A stretch of DNA of 64,000 nt from Caecitellus pseudoparvulus (lineage: Eukaryota > Bigyra: Bicosoecida): the NCBI GenBank assembly GCA_965644315.1, contig CBFFRQ010000017.1, forward strand, positions 1 through 64,000, read 5' to 3'. The notes beneath the pieces are model-generated. The model ran no database searches, was not told the DNA's origin, and saw only the letters and a list, made by a program, of their open reading frames with translations. Positions within the stretch are counted from its first letter, which is position 1. Every line of letters starts with the position of its first letter. This document shows positions 1-10,042 of the stretch, piece by piece. The translations under genes were made by a program, and so were the position numbers.

Positions 1-335
1 ACAGCGCTCCGCTAGCAGAGTTTTGACGCGTGCTTTTTCACCAGAGTTCAAAGGTCATATTAGTATTTTTGAGAGGAGGTTCTGCGCTCCTAGTGAGAAT
101 GCATCTCCAGGCCTGCACTAGTGAGAGGTGGTGGCGGAGCCTCGCACTAGTGAATTTCCGCGTGCTGGGAGCGCTACTAGTGCGCGCAGCTGCCCTGGGC
201 ACTACTAGCGCTCCCGCAAGCAGCACTTCCTCCTAGTAGCACATCCTTTACTAGTAAAACAGGGCCAGCCTGCCGTGACCCACATGCATTCAACAACACC
301 TGTAAAGCCGTTCAATGACCACAAGCACTTCAGCT
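1..335. other. CTAG-rich non-coding cluster (left)
   Basis: I see no convincing gene here. Between about 90 and 255 the sequence CTAG occurs at least seven times, usually as CACTAGTG, ACTACTAG or TACTAGT. This is dense for such GC-rich DNA, and the motif is rare in most of the rest of the window. A matching cluster lies near 3038-3370. Confidence 0.5.
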
Positions 336-1990
336 TCAATGCTCCGGCACCAATACCAAGCCAAAGAGCAACAGCCCAAAGCGGACACGAGGCGACGAGT
401 AGAGCCCGACCAGCTCCGTGTGTACATGGTGCTTCATGCGGAGGGACGTCCACACCATGGCCAACATGCAGGACGCACGCTTCTTGTCGGCGGGGGTGAG
501 GACGCCCAGGTCCCCACAACCAACCACCCATTGCTTGTTCTTGATGTTCAAGCAGTTGACAGCGACTTTGTACACAGCCTCCATCCACCCCAAGACAACC
601 CGAGCCCCTGTGGCGACAACTTCCGGGCCGCGAAGGGCCTCTTCCAATCAATCGAGGTCTGGGGCCGTACCGTGTGCAGGCGGCACCCGATCCTCCGATG
701 GGTGGGCACTCGAAGACAGCCTTGATGGAGTCGTCTCCAATGATGCGAGAGCGGCAAACGTCCACCTCCAGCACGGATGCACGCTGACTGAAGCGGTCGG
801 ATGTCCTTCGTTTGCCCCTGACCTGCGGCACGAAGAACTATGGTGGAGAAGCAGCAACTGGACACAGCTTCGCCCCAGCCGGTCCACAGGCATGCCCATT
901 CACACCTTGGGCACCCAGCTGTGGCGGTATTCGGGATCCTCGGATGACACCTCGAACAGGGTCATGCTGTGGTCAGACCGACCAGCTGCCCCTCCAGTGC
1001 ACTTCTCGTGAACAGGATTGTACTTCCTCTTCATCTCGTTCCACAGCCCCAAAACTTCCCAGGCACTCCACACTGCACAGAGCTCGAGGAGCGCGCCATC
1101 CTGTGCTGCGCAGGCACGACAGGCACCTTCCGTCCACTCACCTCGTGATCTTCGCGCGGCACTTGTTGCTGGCACTCTTCAGTGTCTTTGCGAGACCTGC
1201 ATATTTTGCATGCTTGCTGGCCGACACCATGTCCTCCAGAGCACGAAGCACACTACCCTGCTCGGCCATCTCCTCTTGCAGAGAGGCCTTGTTCGCTCCT
1301 GCTCGCACACTTTCGAGGCACATACTCTGCCATGGCGAAGAGAAGTTGGTGTCATGCTGAACAGGGTTCGAGTCATGTGCATCTGGCTGTTCCCCGTCTT
1401 CCTCCAAGTCTTCAACCATCTGGAAGGGAGGGCCCTACTCGGAGGCGACAGTGTTGATTGCTGCCTGCAGGGTGTCGACCAAGACTTTGGCGTCAGCGAA
1501 GATGAAGTTGGGGATTTTAATGAATCAGGCCGAGTACGATGCGGCGGCCTTCTGCCCTGAACTTTGGGGCCCATGGAACTGGGTCGGCGTCGGTCTCCTT
1601 CTCCAGGATAGCAGCAAGGTGGTCACCTGGCATGCGTGGCATGCTTCTTGGAGGTCTTCCTCTACCTGCGCCTTCACCGCTGGAGACACTGCGTCCTCCA
1701 GATGGGACATCCTCGCCTGTCCCATACCAGCTGCGCAGTGGAGGTAGGACCTGTCGGTTGCAGAGCACACAAACATGTTGCGCATGGCCTTGACAATCGC
1801 ACGTTGGAGAGGAGTGCCAGAAGACACCGCCATCTCCTGCAGCGAGACATGTTCCTCTGCGACATCAAGCGGCTTGGGTGCCTTGACAGGCCTGCAGTCG
1901 GCCATCGCCTCTGCCACGAGGGCTTCTGGGTTGGCGTTGGCGTTGGCGTTGGCGTTAGCGTTCTGCAACGCAACTTGTCGATCGCTGTAG
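336..1990 (-). pseudogene. Decayed coding region, possible Myb/SANT-like fragment
   Basis: Protein-like fragments follow one another in order on the minus strand but change frame repeatedly. An Asn-Ala repeat segment (about 1930-1968) leads into a helical stretch ending near 1600. A fragment containing DHLAAILEKETDADPVPW follows, and then KIPNFIFADAKVLVDTLQ ends at an in-frame TAG near 1435. The next pieces include LWNEMKRKYNPVHEKCTGG (about 900-1175) and NIKNKQWVVGCGDLGV (about 336-647). The tryptophan/KYN/TGG pattern recalls Myb/SANT-like or MADF DNA-binding domains found in host and transposon proteins, but this is a weak resemblance. Frame shifts and stops without good GT...AG borders favour a decayed gene over a spliced one. 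Confidence 0.35.
1930..1962. repeat. Hexanucleotide tandem repeat (TTGGCG)n
   Basis: About five copies of TTGGCG, the last degenerate. On the minus strand this encodes alternating Asn-Ala at the start of the decayed coding region. Confidence 0.8.
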
Positions 1991-3037
1991 CATCAGCAGC
2001 CGTTTGACAGGCAAGGACGGGCAGCTATAGCGGCGATACTACCAATAGCAGCTGCGCCAACGAGATCTTTGTTACATAAAGATGTGAAAGTGGCCGTCTC
2101 GGCTGCAGACGATTTCAGGGGGAAAGGCGGGTGGAGGCGTGAGCGTCACACACGCAGCGGGAAGCTGCCCGCACCATCGTCACCTTGTAGGATCAAAGGC
2201 GTCTCAACGACGGCGGCAGCACGGCTGATAGCTCTGGAAGACGAAGGTACCACACTTACGTGGACGCTTCCGAGTCATCACAGCGCTGGCGGCTCTTGCT
2301 GCAGTTGAGCAGGCGGGCAGCATCGCAGAGATGAGCGCCTGCACCAGTGAATTCGGCCCTTGCCATTGGGCTCCTCCTCCTCGCTGTCGAGGTCCCCCAT
2401 GGGGAATGTGAGTGACATGGTGAACGCTTGGGGTGAGTGCGCAGCAATGCCGGCAGGTTCAGGGCTGGAAGTGGGTGCAACGCTGGGATGTGGAGAAAGC
2501 CAGGAAATGCAGGAGCGAGAAGTGGGGGCCGGCCGCCCGCATTGCCCGAAGCCCAGCACGCACCCATGACCCATGGGAGGGTAGGTTCGCTATCTGGGGC
2601 ATGCACCGTTCCTGCCATGCGGCACCGGCTGCACAGGCTGAAATTCAGCACGTGGCGTTTCACCTTGTCACAGAGCTGTTTGGGCCAGACGCTGCTTTGG
2701 GCGGCGCTCGCTCAGACCTTCCTGAAAGACCATCGCAGGGCAATGGGACATGCCGCACCTAAAGCTAGGTGATGATGGGTATACTGGGTGCCGGGGATGA
2801 GGTAGGAATCCCGCCCGGCCCCCCTGGGGCAGGCGTTGTGAAGGCGTTGGCCAGCAGCGAAACGCAACGCCAGTCGACGCAGGGCACCCCAGACCACTAA
2901 CACCATCACGGCCCAAAGAGGAAGCGTGCATGGCTTGAAATAACGAAGGAGAGGGTGCACAGAGTCGGCGGCCCCGCCAGCTTCATGCTCAGTAGTGTGG
3001 GTGTGTTGCCATAACAGCAGCTGGAGGCAGGTCTCCT
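1991..3037. other. Gene-free stretch
   Basis: Only short, low-quality open frames occur on either strand, and none has a recognisable domain or splice structure. A Pro/Cys-rich minus frame at 2256-2663 looks like chance in GC-rich DNA. Confidence 0.5.
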
Positions 3038-3400
3038 TACTAGTACAGCTCTCGCACTAGTACAGCTGACCCTGCACCAGCTCTCAACCCCGCTCACACT
3101 AGCGACGCTTCGCAAAGGTCTAGCGCGCTAGCGCACAACCTACCCCTAGAGAAATCAGTGTTGAACAGTTTTGGCAAATCCTGGTCACACTAGCAAGATC
3201 AACCCAGTGATGCACGCCGTGCACTTCACTAGCGCAGACTTGGCACTAGCACAGCCGACCGTGTGAAAACTCGCACTGGCACCAACACTAGTCAATCATT
3301 TTTTCAAGTTCAGCGCACTAATGTGCATTTTCTCACTACGCCAGGGAGGGTTCGAAGACGTAAATTACTAGTGGGCCGACTTCCAGTGACGGGAGCGTCA
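3038..3400. other. CTAG-rich non-coding cluster (right)
   Basis: CTAG occurs about eleven times in about 330 bases, in contexts such as TTACTAGTACAGC, GCACTAGTACAGC, CACACTAGCG, CACTAGCACAG and CAACACTAGTC. The local base composition is more AT-rich than that of neighbouring genes. It mirrors the cluster at 90-255, and together they bracket the gene-poor block. It ends close to the start of the VOC-like gene. Confidence 0.5.
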
Positions 3401-3457
3401 TCGTAAGCACACCAGACCTAAGACGAGGACAGCTTTGTTACACCCTGCACCATCAAC

Positions 3458-4428
3458 ATGGCAAGTCAAGTTGCGAAGAAGCCTGTTCCTGTCAGTGCGT
3501 GCGAGCCGGCCCCACTACCAGCGAATCTGCGGTTGCAGCGGAGCCGTGCGGCACGCCGCCCTGCTGCGTTACGGGCAAGGTAGAGTACGGCGACCACATG
3601 CACAGTGTCTCGTGTTATGTAGAGGGGTCTGTGCATATGCTGTGCAGCCTCTTTGGGGCCGCTGTGTGCTGTGTTTGGCGCAGGCACCACCACGCCTGGC
3701 AGCCACAACCTTGCCGGGCACTTGCTTGAGCCCTTGCCTGCACGCCGACGCCCGTGTCCCACCGCAGAGGAGGCGGCTGCCATCTCCAAGACCATCCCAG
3801 ATCCCAAGACAACGCCCTACATTTACAGCACCTCGTGCCGTGAGCACTTGGCGTGGCTGGAGAAGGTACGGCAGGCAGCGCAGCACACCGTGACAGCAGG
3901 CCTTCCGAACCGCGCGCTGTGCCATGCTTGCAGGTGTTTGAAGGCACGACAAAGGAATTTTGGGTGACCAAGGGCGAGCCCGAGTTGGTGGTGCACAGCG
4001 AGGTGGTGCTGGGCAATGACACCAAGGTTTGGATGGCCAGCTTGCAGTGGGACCCGCTCACCCAGACCGACTGCACGTCAGCGCAACTGACCGAGCTGGA
4101 CCGAGCCAACGTTGGCAAGGGTGTGGTGCAAGATGCGCCGGAGGCGGCAGCCTCCCCTGCCAAGCGCAAGCGTGAGGAAGACGGGGCAGCAACAGGGACC
4201 GCAGCAGGCGCCAAGTCGCAGTGCCGTGCCTACGTTGAGTTCAAGACGAAGACTGAAGTGGACCGAGTGTTCGAGACAGGTATCTCTGTGGGCGGTACCG
4301 CCCAGCAGAAGCCCTTCGACGCTTTCTGGGGCATGTACTGGAGTGAGCTTGTGGACCCGTGGGGCACCGTCTGGCTGATCTGCGCCCCGCAGCCCAAGGC
4401 GGAGGCGGCAGAGGCAAAGACTGAATGA
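3458..4428 (+). CDS. VOC superfamily / PhnB-like protein
   Basis: The proposed exons are 3458-3494, 3768-3865 and 3934-4428, giving 209 residues. After a short basic N-terminus, the segment TTPYIYSTSCREHLAWLEKV followed by FEGTTKEFWV looks like the first beta-alpha-beta unit of a glyoxalase/bleomycin-resistance/PhnB domain. The FWGMYWSELVDPWGTVW segment near the C-terminus is the typical PhnB-like closing motif (FWG...DPFG.xW). Most of the metal ligands usual for glyoxalases are not obvious, so the reaction cannot be predicted. An Ala/Lys-rich linker (AASPAKRKREEDGAATG) is inserted in the middle. The short first exon is an inference; the last two exons are firm because the domain runs across their junction. 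The gene stands alone between the CTAG-rich block and the palmitoyltransferase. Confidence 0.65.
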
Positions 4429-4780
4429 TGCAGCCTGAGAAATGCAGCGACGTACCTTGCGCCCTGCGAGGAGTGGAGTCTGACGCCAGCTGCTTTCATC
4501 TGCAGAGTGTGCCGCAGAGGCCAGCCCGGACTCGATACTCTGGCAGCACCGAGCGCAGCATTCCACCGCCACCGGCAATACGTAGACTTGCGGGACTGCC
4601 ATAGAATATCTCAGTGCTCACGCTGGCTGATCGGTGCGGCTTTACGTGCCGTGTCGACGGCCCAGCCAACCTGCGTTTCTGTGGCGTTGAGAGTGCGGAA
4701 AGAGCGGACGCGTGCTCACCGTGAGCGCTCACGGTGTGCGCGCCGAGTAGTGAGCTCGGGAACCCTGCTCTGCCATAGCC
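4429..4780. other. Intergenic region
   Basis: This is the 3' flank of the VOC-like gene and the 5' flank of the palmitoyltransferase gene. I see no gene or clear signal, apart from a short inverted CGTGCTCACCGTGAGC-type stretch near 4711-4740. Confidence 0.4.
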
Positions 4781-6039
4781 ATGTGGCTCATCTGGTGGGA
4801 CCCGTGCGGCCTCTTCTGCTACCTCTTCGTGAGTATGCGAGCTGCCGCTCGAGCTGACGGGGAACGATGTCGTGAGATGCACTGCACTTGCGCACGCCCG
4901 CCCCACCCCACCTCTGACGCTGCCGCAGGGAGAGCTGGTGATGGTGCTGTCGAACTACGTCGTCTTAGTGTACATTCTTGGACCATGGACTCAGTGGAAC
5001 ACCGTGGGCATCGTCAACGGCGTGCTGTTCCAGACCGTCGTGTGCCTGGTGTTTGTGGCTCACTGGCGGGCCATGTTCGTATGCCCTGGCGTAACACAAC
5101 TGAACTCGGTGCGTGCGAAACTGTGCGGGAATCAGTGCACGGCATCTGTGCACCGCTGTGCCCACTTGCCTGCCGCAGGCAACCCCGGCTGACTGCCAGC
5201 CAGACCAGTCTGACCCCACGTGGTGGACCAAGCCCAAGCGCAAGTACTGCACCAAGTGCAAGGCCATCAAGCCCCCTCGGGCTCACCACTGCTCGGTTGC
5301 CGGGCGCTGTGTGGTGAAGATGGACCACTACTGCCCCTGGGTGAACAACACAGTGGGGCAGAACAACCACAAGTTCTTCCTGCAGTTCCTCGTGTACGTG
5401 TTCATCGGCACGGCGTACGCGGCCCTGGCCTCACTGGCTTACGGCCTAGCCGTGTGGCAGGGCTGGACACCCTGGCCCAAGTGGAGCGTCCTGGACATCG
5501 GCCTGGTCGTGGCGCAGGTGGTCCTGGATGCCTTCTTCGCGATTTTCGTCTGCGCCATGATGAGTGACCAATTCGAAGCGGTGTGCACTGACACCACTGG
5601 CATCGAAGCCATGAAGCGGTGGGAGGAGCGAGACTGGACGCTCATGCAGGGCTTGACCAACGTCATGGGGGGGCCGCTCGGCCTGCACTGGTTCATCCCC
5701 ACCTTGCCCCAGGGCAAGGCGCTGTACCAGTGGTCGGCCACAGATGACCTGGACGCGTACGACATCCGCGATCCCAGCATCAAGAACTTTTTCCGGCAGC
5801 TGGACTTCGAGGCGCGGCTGCAGGAGCTGAACGCGGCCAAAGGCGAGGAGGGGCAGGCCGACGCCCCTAGCAAGCCCAGCCTGCCAAACCTGCAGGAACT
5901 CATCGGGCAGGACTTGAAACGGGTGTACGACGAGCAGGGCAGGGCCATGCTGGTCCCTGGCGATGTCGCGCAGCGGCTGCAGGCTCGCAAGGCTGCCAGG
6001 GCGGAGGAGGACATGGACATGTCGAGCGTGGGCATTTAG
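4781..6039 (+). CDS. DHHC-family protein S-acyltransferase (DHYC variant)
   Basis: The exons are 4781-4828, 4929-5108 and 5179-6039, giving 362 residues. This is a membrane enzyme that transfers palmitate from acyl-CoA to cysteines of target proteins. Hydrophobic segments at residues about 17-60 and then two after the Cys-rich domain give the usual four-TM plan. The Cys-rich core reads CTKCKAIKPPRAHHCSVAGR followed by CVVKMDHYCPWVNN. The catalytic tetrapeptide is DHYC, as in yeast Akr1, not DHHC. The second CxxC half is C-S-V-A, so one expected zinc-binding cysteine is alanine, and the usual NNCVG is NNTVG. A TTxE motif (DTTGIEAMKR) is present after the last TM segment. The C-terminal tail is charged and cytosolic. 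The family is certain; activity depends on how well the altered zinc site folds. Confidence 0.88.
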
Positions 6040-6423
6040 GGCTTGCAGGGGGCGCCACTTTCCCGCCTGTCACACATTTGAATTCATGCTCCCGCGAAGG
6101 CACGCTTGATGCGCCCCCGCCACCTCGCTCCCTTGCATAGCACAAGCCAGGCGCGTGTGTCTGCTGTGGCGTTTTTCGCGAGACACACATTGCGCTGCTA
6201 GGACTGCACAAGCAGCGCCCCTGACCCAGTGTTCAAACACGTGACTACTATTTCAGCACAGCTGCAGTCCACATCATGTCTTTTCGCGTGCGTGACACCC
6301 GCGCACAGGGCTGGGGGAGCTGCCCCGCCGCCGTCGCAGCGACCTGGACACAGGCCACTGCCCCGCCCTCCTTCGCAGCTGAGCAGCCCGAAGGCGGGCT
6401 CCTCTCCGAGGTCTTCAGCACCA
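6040..6423. other. Intergenic / possible 5' leader
   Basis: This is the flank between the palmitoyltransferase stop and the most likely start of the ankyrin gene. An ATG at 6276 opens a frame beginning MSFRVRDT that could be an upstream exon, and the ankyrin frame itself is open back to about 6229 without an ATG before 6424. I see nothing else. Confidence 0.35.
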
Positions 6424-7709
6424 ATGGGACCCCAGAACATTCCCCTCCCAAAAACATACACCAGTGTGCATAAGCTGGCCGCCACGGGCATGTTGAAGGC
6501 GCTGCGAGCTCTGCTGGACCCAGAGGGGGCCAAAGCTGCCGCAGATGGCTTGGTGCCTGCCTTTGGCACCCGCACTCCGAAAGTGGCAGAGGCCTCCCAA
6601 GCCAAGGCAGCTGCAGAGGCTGCTGCAGCAGAGGCAGAGGCTGGTGCAGCTGAGGCCAAAGCACAGGCGTCTCCCCGCGCCGCTGGCGCACTGGTGGACA
6701 GCTTCCTGCCAGATGAGCTGCTGGCTGGCATGGGAGGGGGCAAGGAGGAGGAGGAGGAGGACACTGGGCCCAGCTTCAGCATGGCCTCGCCGCGAGCCGG
6801 CGGCGGGGGCACTGGCGCAGGGGACCTTTCTGCCCAGGACAGCCTGCCTGCACCGGGAGACATTGACGTGAATGCCGTCGACGCGACAGGCCTGACACCC
6901 CTCATGCACGCTGCCCGGAACGGGCACGGGGACATCACCACCTTCCTCATTGACTACAACGCAGGCGAAGTGGAGCTGGACCGCCCCTCACCCAGTTCTG
7001 GCACCACGGCTCTGGGGCTTGCGGCCGCTGCTGGCTGTGAAGAGCCAGTGCGCCTGCTGCTGGCAGCTGGGGCGGACGTCGGCATTCTGGACATGCATGA
7101 CAACTCTGCACTGCACCAGGCGTGCGTGGGCGGGAACTTGCCCATCATCCAGGCCCTGCTGGCAGCAGGTGCTGCTGTGAATGGGCAGAACCGAGCAGGC
7201 CACACGTGAGTTGCTTGCGACGCCAGATGATGGCATCGACTGCTGCCCAGCTGCTGCAGCCCCCCCTGTCTGCTTGCCGCACCCCCCCCCTTCTTTCGCC
7301 CCGTCACAGCCCCCTCATGATCCTGGCTGCCAATGGACACGCCACTGCGGCGCGGGACGGGCTGCTCAAGAGCAGTGCTGGTGGCATTAGCCTGGGCGGC
7401 TCTGGGGGTGCCCCCTCTCCCAAGCGTGGGGGGGGTGCACCCCCAGGTGGCAGCGCCACGCCCACCCCTACACCCACTGCTGACGTGGCGCTAGTTGACG
7501 ATCGGGGCTTCACAGCCCTGCACCATGCAGCCGCCCAGGGACACGTCAGGATGGTTAAGCTGCTTCTGTCAGTGGGGTGCAGCCCTGCGGTGCGCGCAGT
7601 GGGACCAGAGGGTGCGGGCAGTGGGCCCACCCCCTTGGATGTCGCTGCTAGCCAAGAGGTGCACGCGTTGCTGACTGGCAGCTCGCCTGCCAGCGAGAGC
7701 AAGAAGTGA
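6424..7709 (+). CDS. Ankyrin-repeat protein
   Basis: The exons are 6424-7205 and 7310-7709, giving 393 residues; the splice falls inside an ankyrin repeat and restores the motif HTPLMILAANGH. Ankyrin-like units are VHKLAATGMLKALRALLD near the start, then TGLTPLMHAARNGHGDITTF, TALGLAAAAGCEEPVRLLL, SALHQACVGGNLPIIQALL, the spliced unit, and FTALHHAAAQGHVRMVKLLL. Two low-complexity insertions split the array: an Ala/Glu-rich helix with a run of acidic residues (about 6590-6780) and a Gly/Pro/Thr-rich stretch (about 7380-7480). No catalytic domain is present, so a scaffold or adaptor role is likely. I chose the ATG at 6424 because it directly precedes the first repeat. Confidence 0.8.
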
Positions 7710-7797
7710 CACGAAGCGAGGCGGCAGGTGGCATGAGAAGGAATCAATTCACCACGAAAGCGGCTAAAGGTCATGTACGGAGTGAGAGGGGGGCGGC

Positions 7798-9306
7798 TCA
7801 CGCCACTTGCCCCCCTCCAGAGGTCTGGGAGCTCGCTCGAGCGGTCAGGGTGGCAACGCCAGGCAGCTTGGGCACTGGCTTGGCGGGGGGTGCCAAGTCA
7901 GACGCCGCCGCCGCCAGTGCCTCCAGGGGGGATGCTGTGGGGAGGGAGGTGGACCTGCCTTGCGCCAGCGCCCAAGTCCCCGCTGCCGCCATGGCGGCTG
8001 TGCTGGAGGCCCAGGAGATAGTCTGGTGGCGACTGGTCACCTGAGGAGCCCCGAAGCCCGAGCCATCCACTGGGTCGGTGCTCTGGCCCGAGTGAGTGGG
8101 TCCTGAGAACTGTGGGTGCATGGGGGGTGGCGCACTGGCTGCGGGCCAAGCACCTCCGCCGCTCCCTGCCACATACGAGCTGTGGGCGGGGTACGACGGC
8201 ACCGCGGCCACCTTGGCGACAGGCATGGCATGCACCATGCCCTCGCTGTGCGCTTCGGGCACGACCTTGTCCCGGGCACGCTTGGTGCCACGGGGGGCAC
8301 GGGGGGGCTCTGGAGACAGCCCGGCAGCTGCCTCGGATGATCGGACGGCCTCCGCCGCCTGCTCGATGGTGTCGTAGTAGCCCAGGTGTTTGCGGCCCTT
8401 ACCAGGGCCCAGGCGGCGGGAATACGCCTGCCACTTGCCGGCGCTCTTGTTCCAACTCACGCCCTTAATTCCCGGGTTGGGGTGAGGGGCGGGCTGTCCC
8501 TTCATGGGGTTCCCGCCTTTCGGGCGGCGACGAGCCACGCCCGGCGCCGCCTGGGCCGCGGGGCGCCGGACCTGGCGTGCGTCTGGGGTGGCTGCAGCGG
8601 GCAGCGTGTGGGACGGTGGTTGGCTGGGCAGGGCGTGGGAGGCGGGGTAGGAGTGGGGGATGCTGAATGCCATGGCGCCGTCCCCGCCCATCACCTCCAC
8701 CGCGTGCACACCCCTGCCTGTGCCCGGCATGGCGTCGTGAGGCATGCCCCCTGACTGCACACGAGCCGCCACGCCCAGCTCATGGCTGGGGATGCGGCCT
8801 GGCGCGATGCTCGGGTGCACCAGACCATGTCTGGCATGGGCCTGTGCCGCGCTGGCGTGGTGAGCGTGCGCGGCGCCTGGTGCTGGGTACGAAGTCGTGG
8901 TGTATCCGCCGCTGTAGTGTGGGCCGCCTGGCCGCTGCCACACCTGCTCAGGCCTGCCCTGGTACGTGGGGTGCGCATACAGAGGCTGCTGGTGCGAGGC
9001 TTGAGCGGGGGGACCGTAGTACACCCCCTCGGGGCCCATGGCAGTCTGCATGCTGGCTGTACGCTGCCCCGACATGGGAGGCATGCTCATGCTTCGCCCT
9101 GCTTCCGGGCCTGTCGCAGAAGGCCACGCAGTGAACGGGGGAACAGCTGAGGCGGCGTGGCCAGTTGATGTCGCTGCGGCGGCAAAAGCCGGCGGTGCCC
9201 CTGTGCTCAAGTAGCTAGCGGAGCGCTTGGAGGGAGAAGCGGGGGGGAAGTTGTTGGAGAACGCTGTGCTGCTTCCTGTGTGCGTCCGGTGTGCTTGCTG
9301 TGTCAT
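7798..9306 (-). CDS. AP2/ERF-domain DNA-binding protein
   Basis: One long minus-strand frame without introns. A single AP2 domain runs from GIKGVSWNKSAGKWQAY to KHLGYYDTIEQAAEAV (about residues 290-335). It shows the conserved GVxW start, a WxA strand, a GxY/F turn and the AA..AV helix that contacts the DNA major groove. The flanks are long and low in complexity: rich in His, Pro, Ala and Ser before the domain, with basic clusters ARRRPKGGNPMKG just before it and GTKRARDK just after it, the latter a likely nuclear localisation signal. The domain is typical of plant, algal, apicomplexan and some stramenopile regulators. I set the start at the ATG at 9306; the frame stays open upstream and a second ATG lies at 9456, so the N-terminus could be 50 residues longer. 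Confidence 0.8.
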   Translation of the reverse strand: MTQQAHRTHTGSSTAFSNNFPPASPSKRSASYLSTGAPPAFAAAATSTGHAASAVPPFTAWPSATGPEAGRSMSMPPMSGQRTASMQTAMGPEGVYYGPPAQASHQQPLYAHPTYQGRPEQVWQRPGGPHYSGGYTTTSYPAPGAAHAHHASAAQAHARHGLVHPSIAPGRIPSHELGVAARVQSGGMPHDAMPGTGRGVHAVEVMGGDGAMAFSIPHSYPASHALPSQPPSHTLPAAATPDARQVRRPAAQAAPGVARRRPKGGNPMKGQPAPHPNPGIKGVSWNKSAGKWQAYSRRLGPGKGRKHLGYYDTIEQAAEAVRSSEAAAGLSPEPPRAPRGTKRARDKVVPEAHSEGMVHAMPVAKVAAVPSYPAHSSYVAGSGGGAWPAASAPPPMHPQFSGPTHSGQSTDPVDGSGFGAPQVTSRHQTISWASSTAAMAAAGTWALAQGRSTSLPTASPLEALAAAASDLAPPAKPVPKLPGVATLTARASSQTSGGGQVA

Positions 9307-10042
9307 GGGGGGGCGTGGGAAGCAAGGTGCAGGGAGGCAGTGCGGGGCATTGGCAGGCGTCGGAACCCGGCCCGGAGCGTGCGCTCTGCCGCAGCAGCAG
9401 GCGCCGTTTGGCGAGCAAACGCACAGGAATCTGAGAATGCATGGTGGACTTTGCATGCGGAGGGGGCTCTCCCCGCTGCCTCTTGCGGGAGCACGCCGTG
9501 CGGCTCGAGATCTCCGGGCTGGCGTTTCAGTGGGTGATGTCTGCGATGCGTGAGACGTCACAGCTGCCGACGGTCACTTCTCCCACTGTCCTGTGCAGGG
9601 CGCGTGCACCAGTGCCATGTGTGCGGCTGTCGCTGCATTGGGGACAGGGCGGCCCTCGCGTCGCAGGCAGTCCGCCGTGCGGCCAGTCGCTCCCGCGGAG
9701 AGCGTGTCGCTGTGCTGCAGCCTTGGTGTTTCTCAAGCACGCCTGCGGGCCGCAGCCAAACTGCAAGGACAGACACTGCCCCCTCCCCACCGCTCAGCAG
9801 GGCCACTCACCTTGGTAACGGGGTGCTTCAATACACTGCACTGTTGGTATTTGTTTTTTTTTGTGGCAGCGGGGCACAACTGACACCTCCCGGATGGCTG
9901 TCCGCACCTTGCGCTTCCGCCCAAGATCCCACCCCCCCTTGCGCAACGTAGAGAAGGGGGTGGCAGCCGTTGCCCTGCTTCTGGGTGTACCGGCAGCGGC
10001 TGCCACAGCGCTGCGCGCAGCCAGGGAACTCGTGGAACATGC
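9307..10042. other. Intergenic region
   Basis: This is the upstream flank of the AP2 gene (minus) and the 3' flank of the SEN54-like gene (minus). It contains a T-rich run near 9850-9860. Open frames here are fragmentary, and I find no coding feature I can support. Confidence 0.4.
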
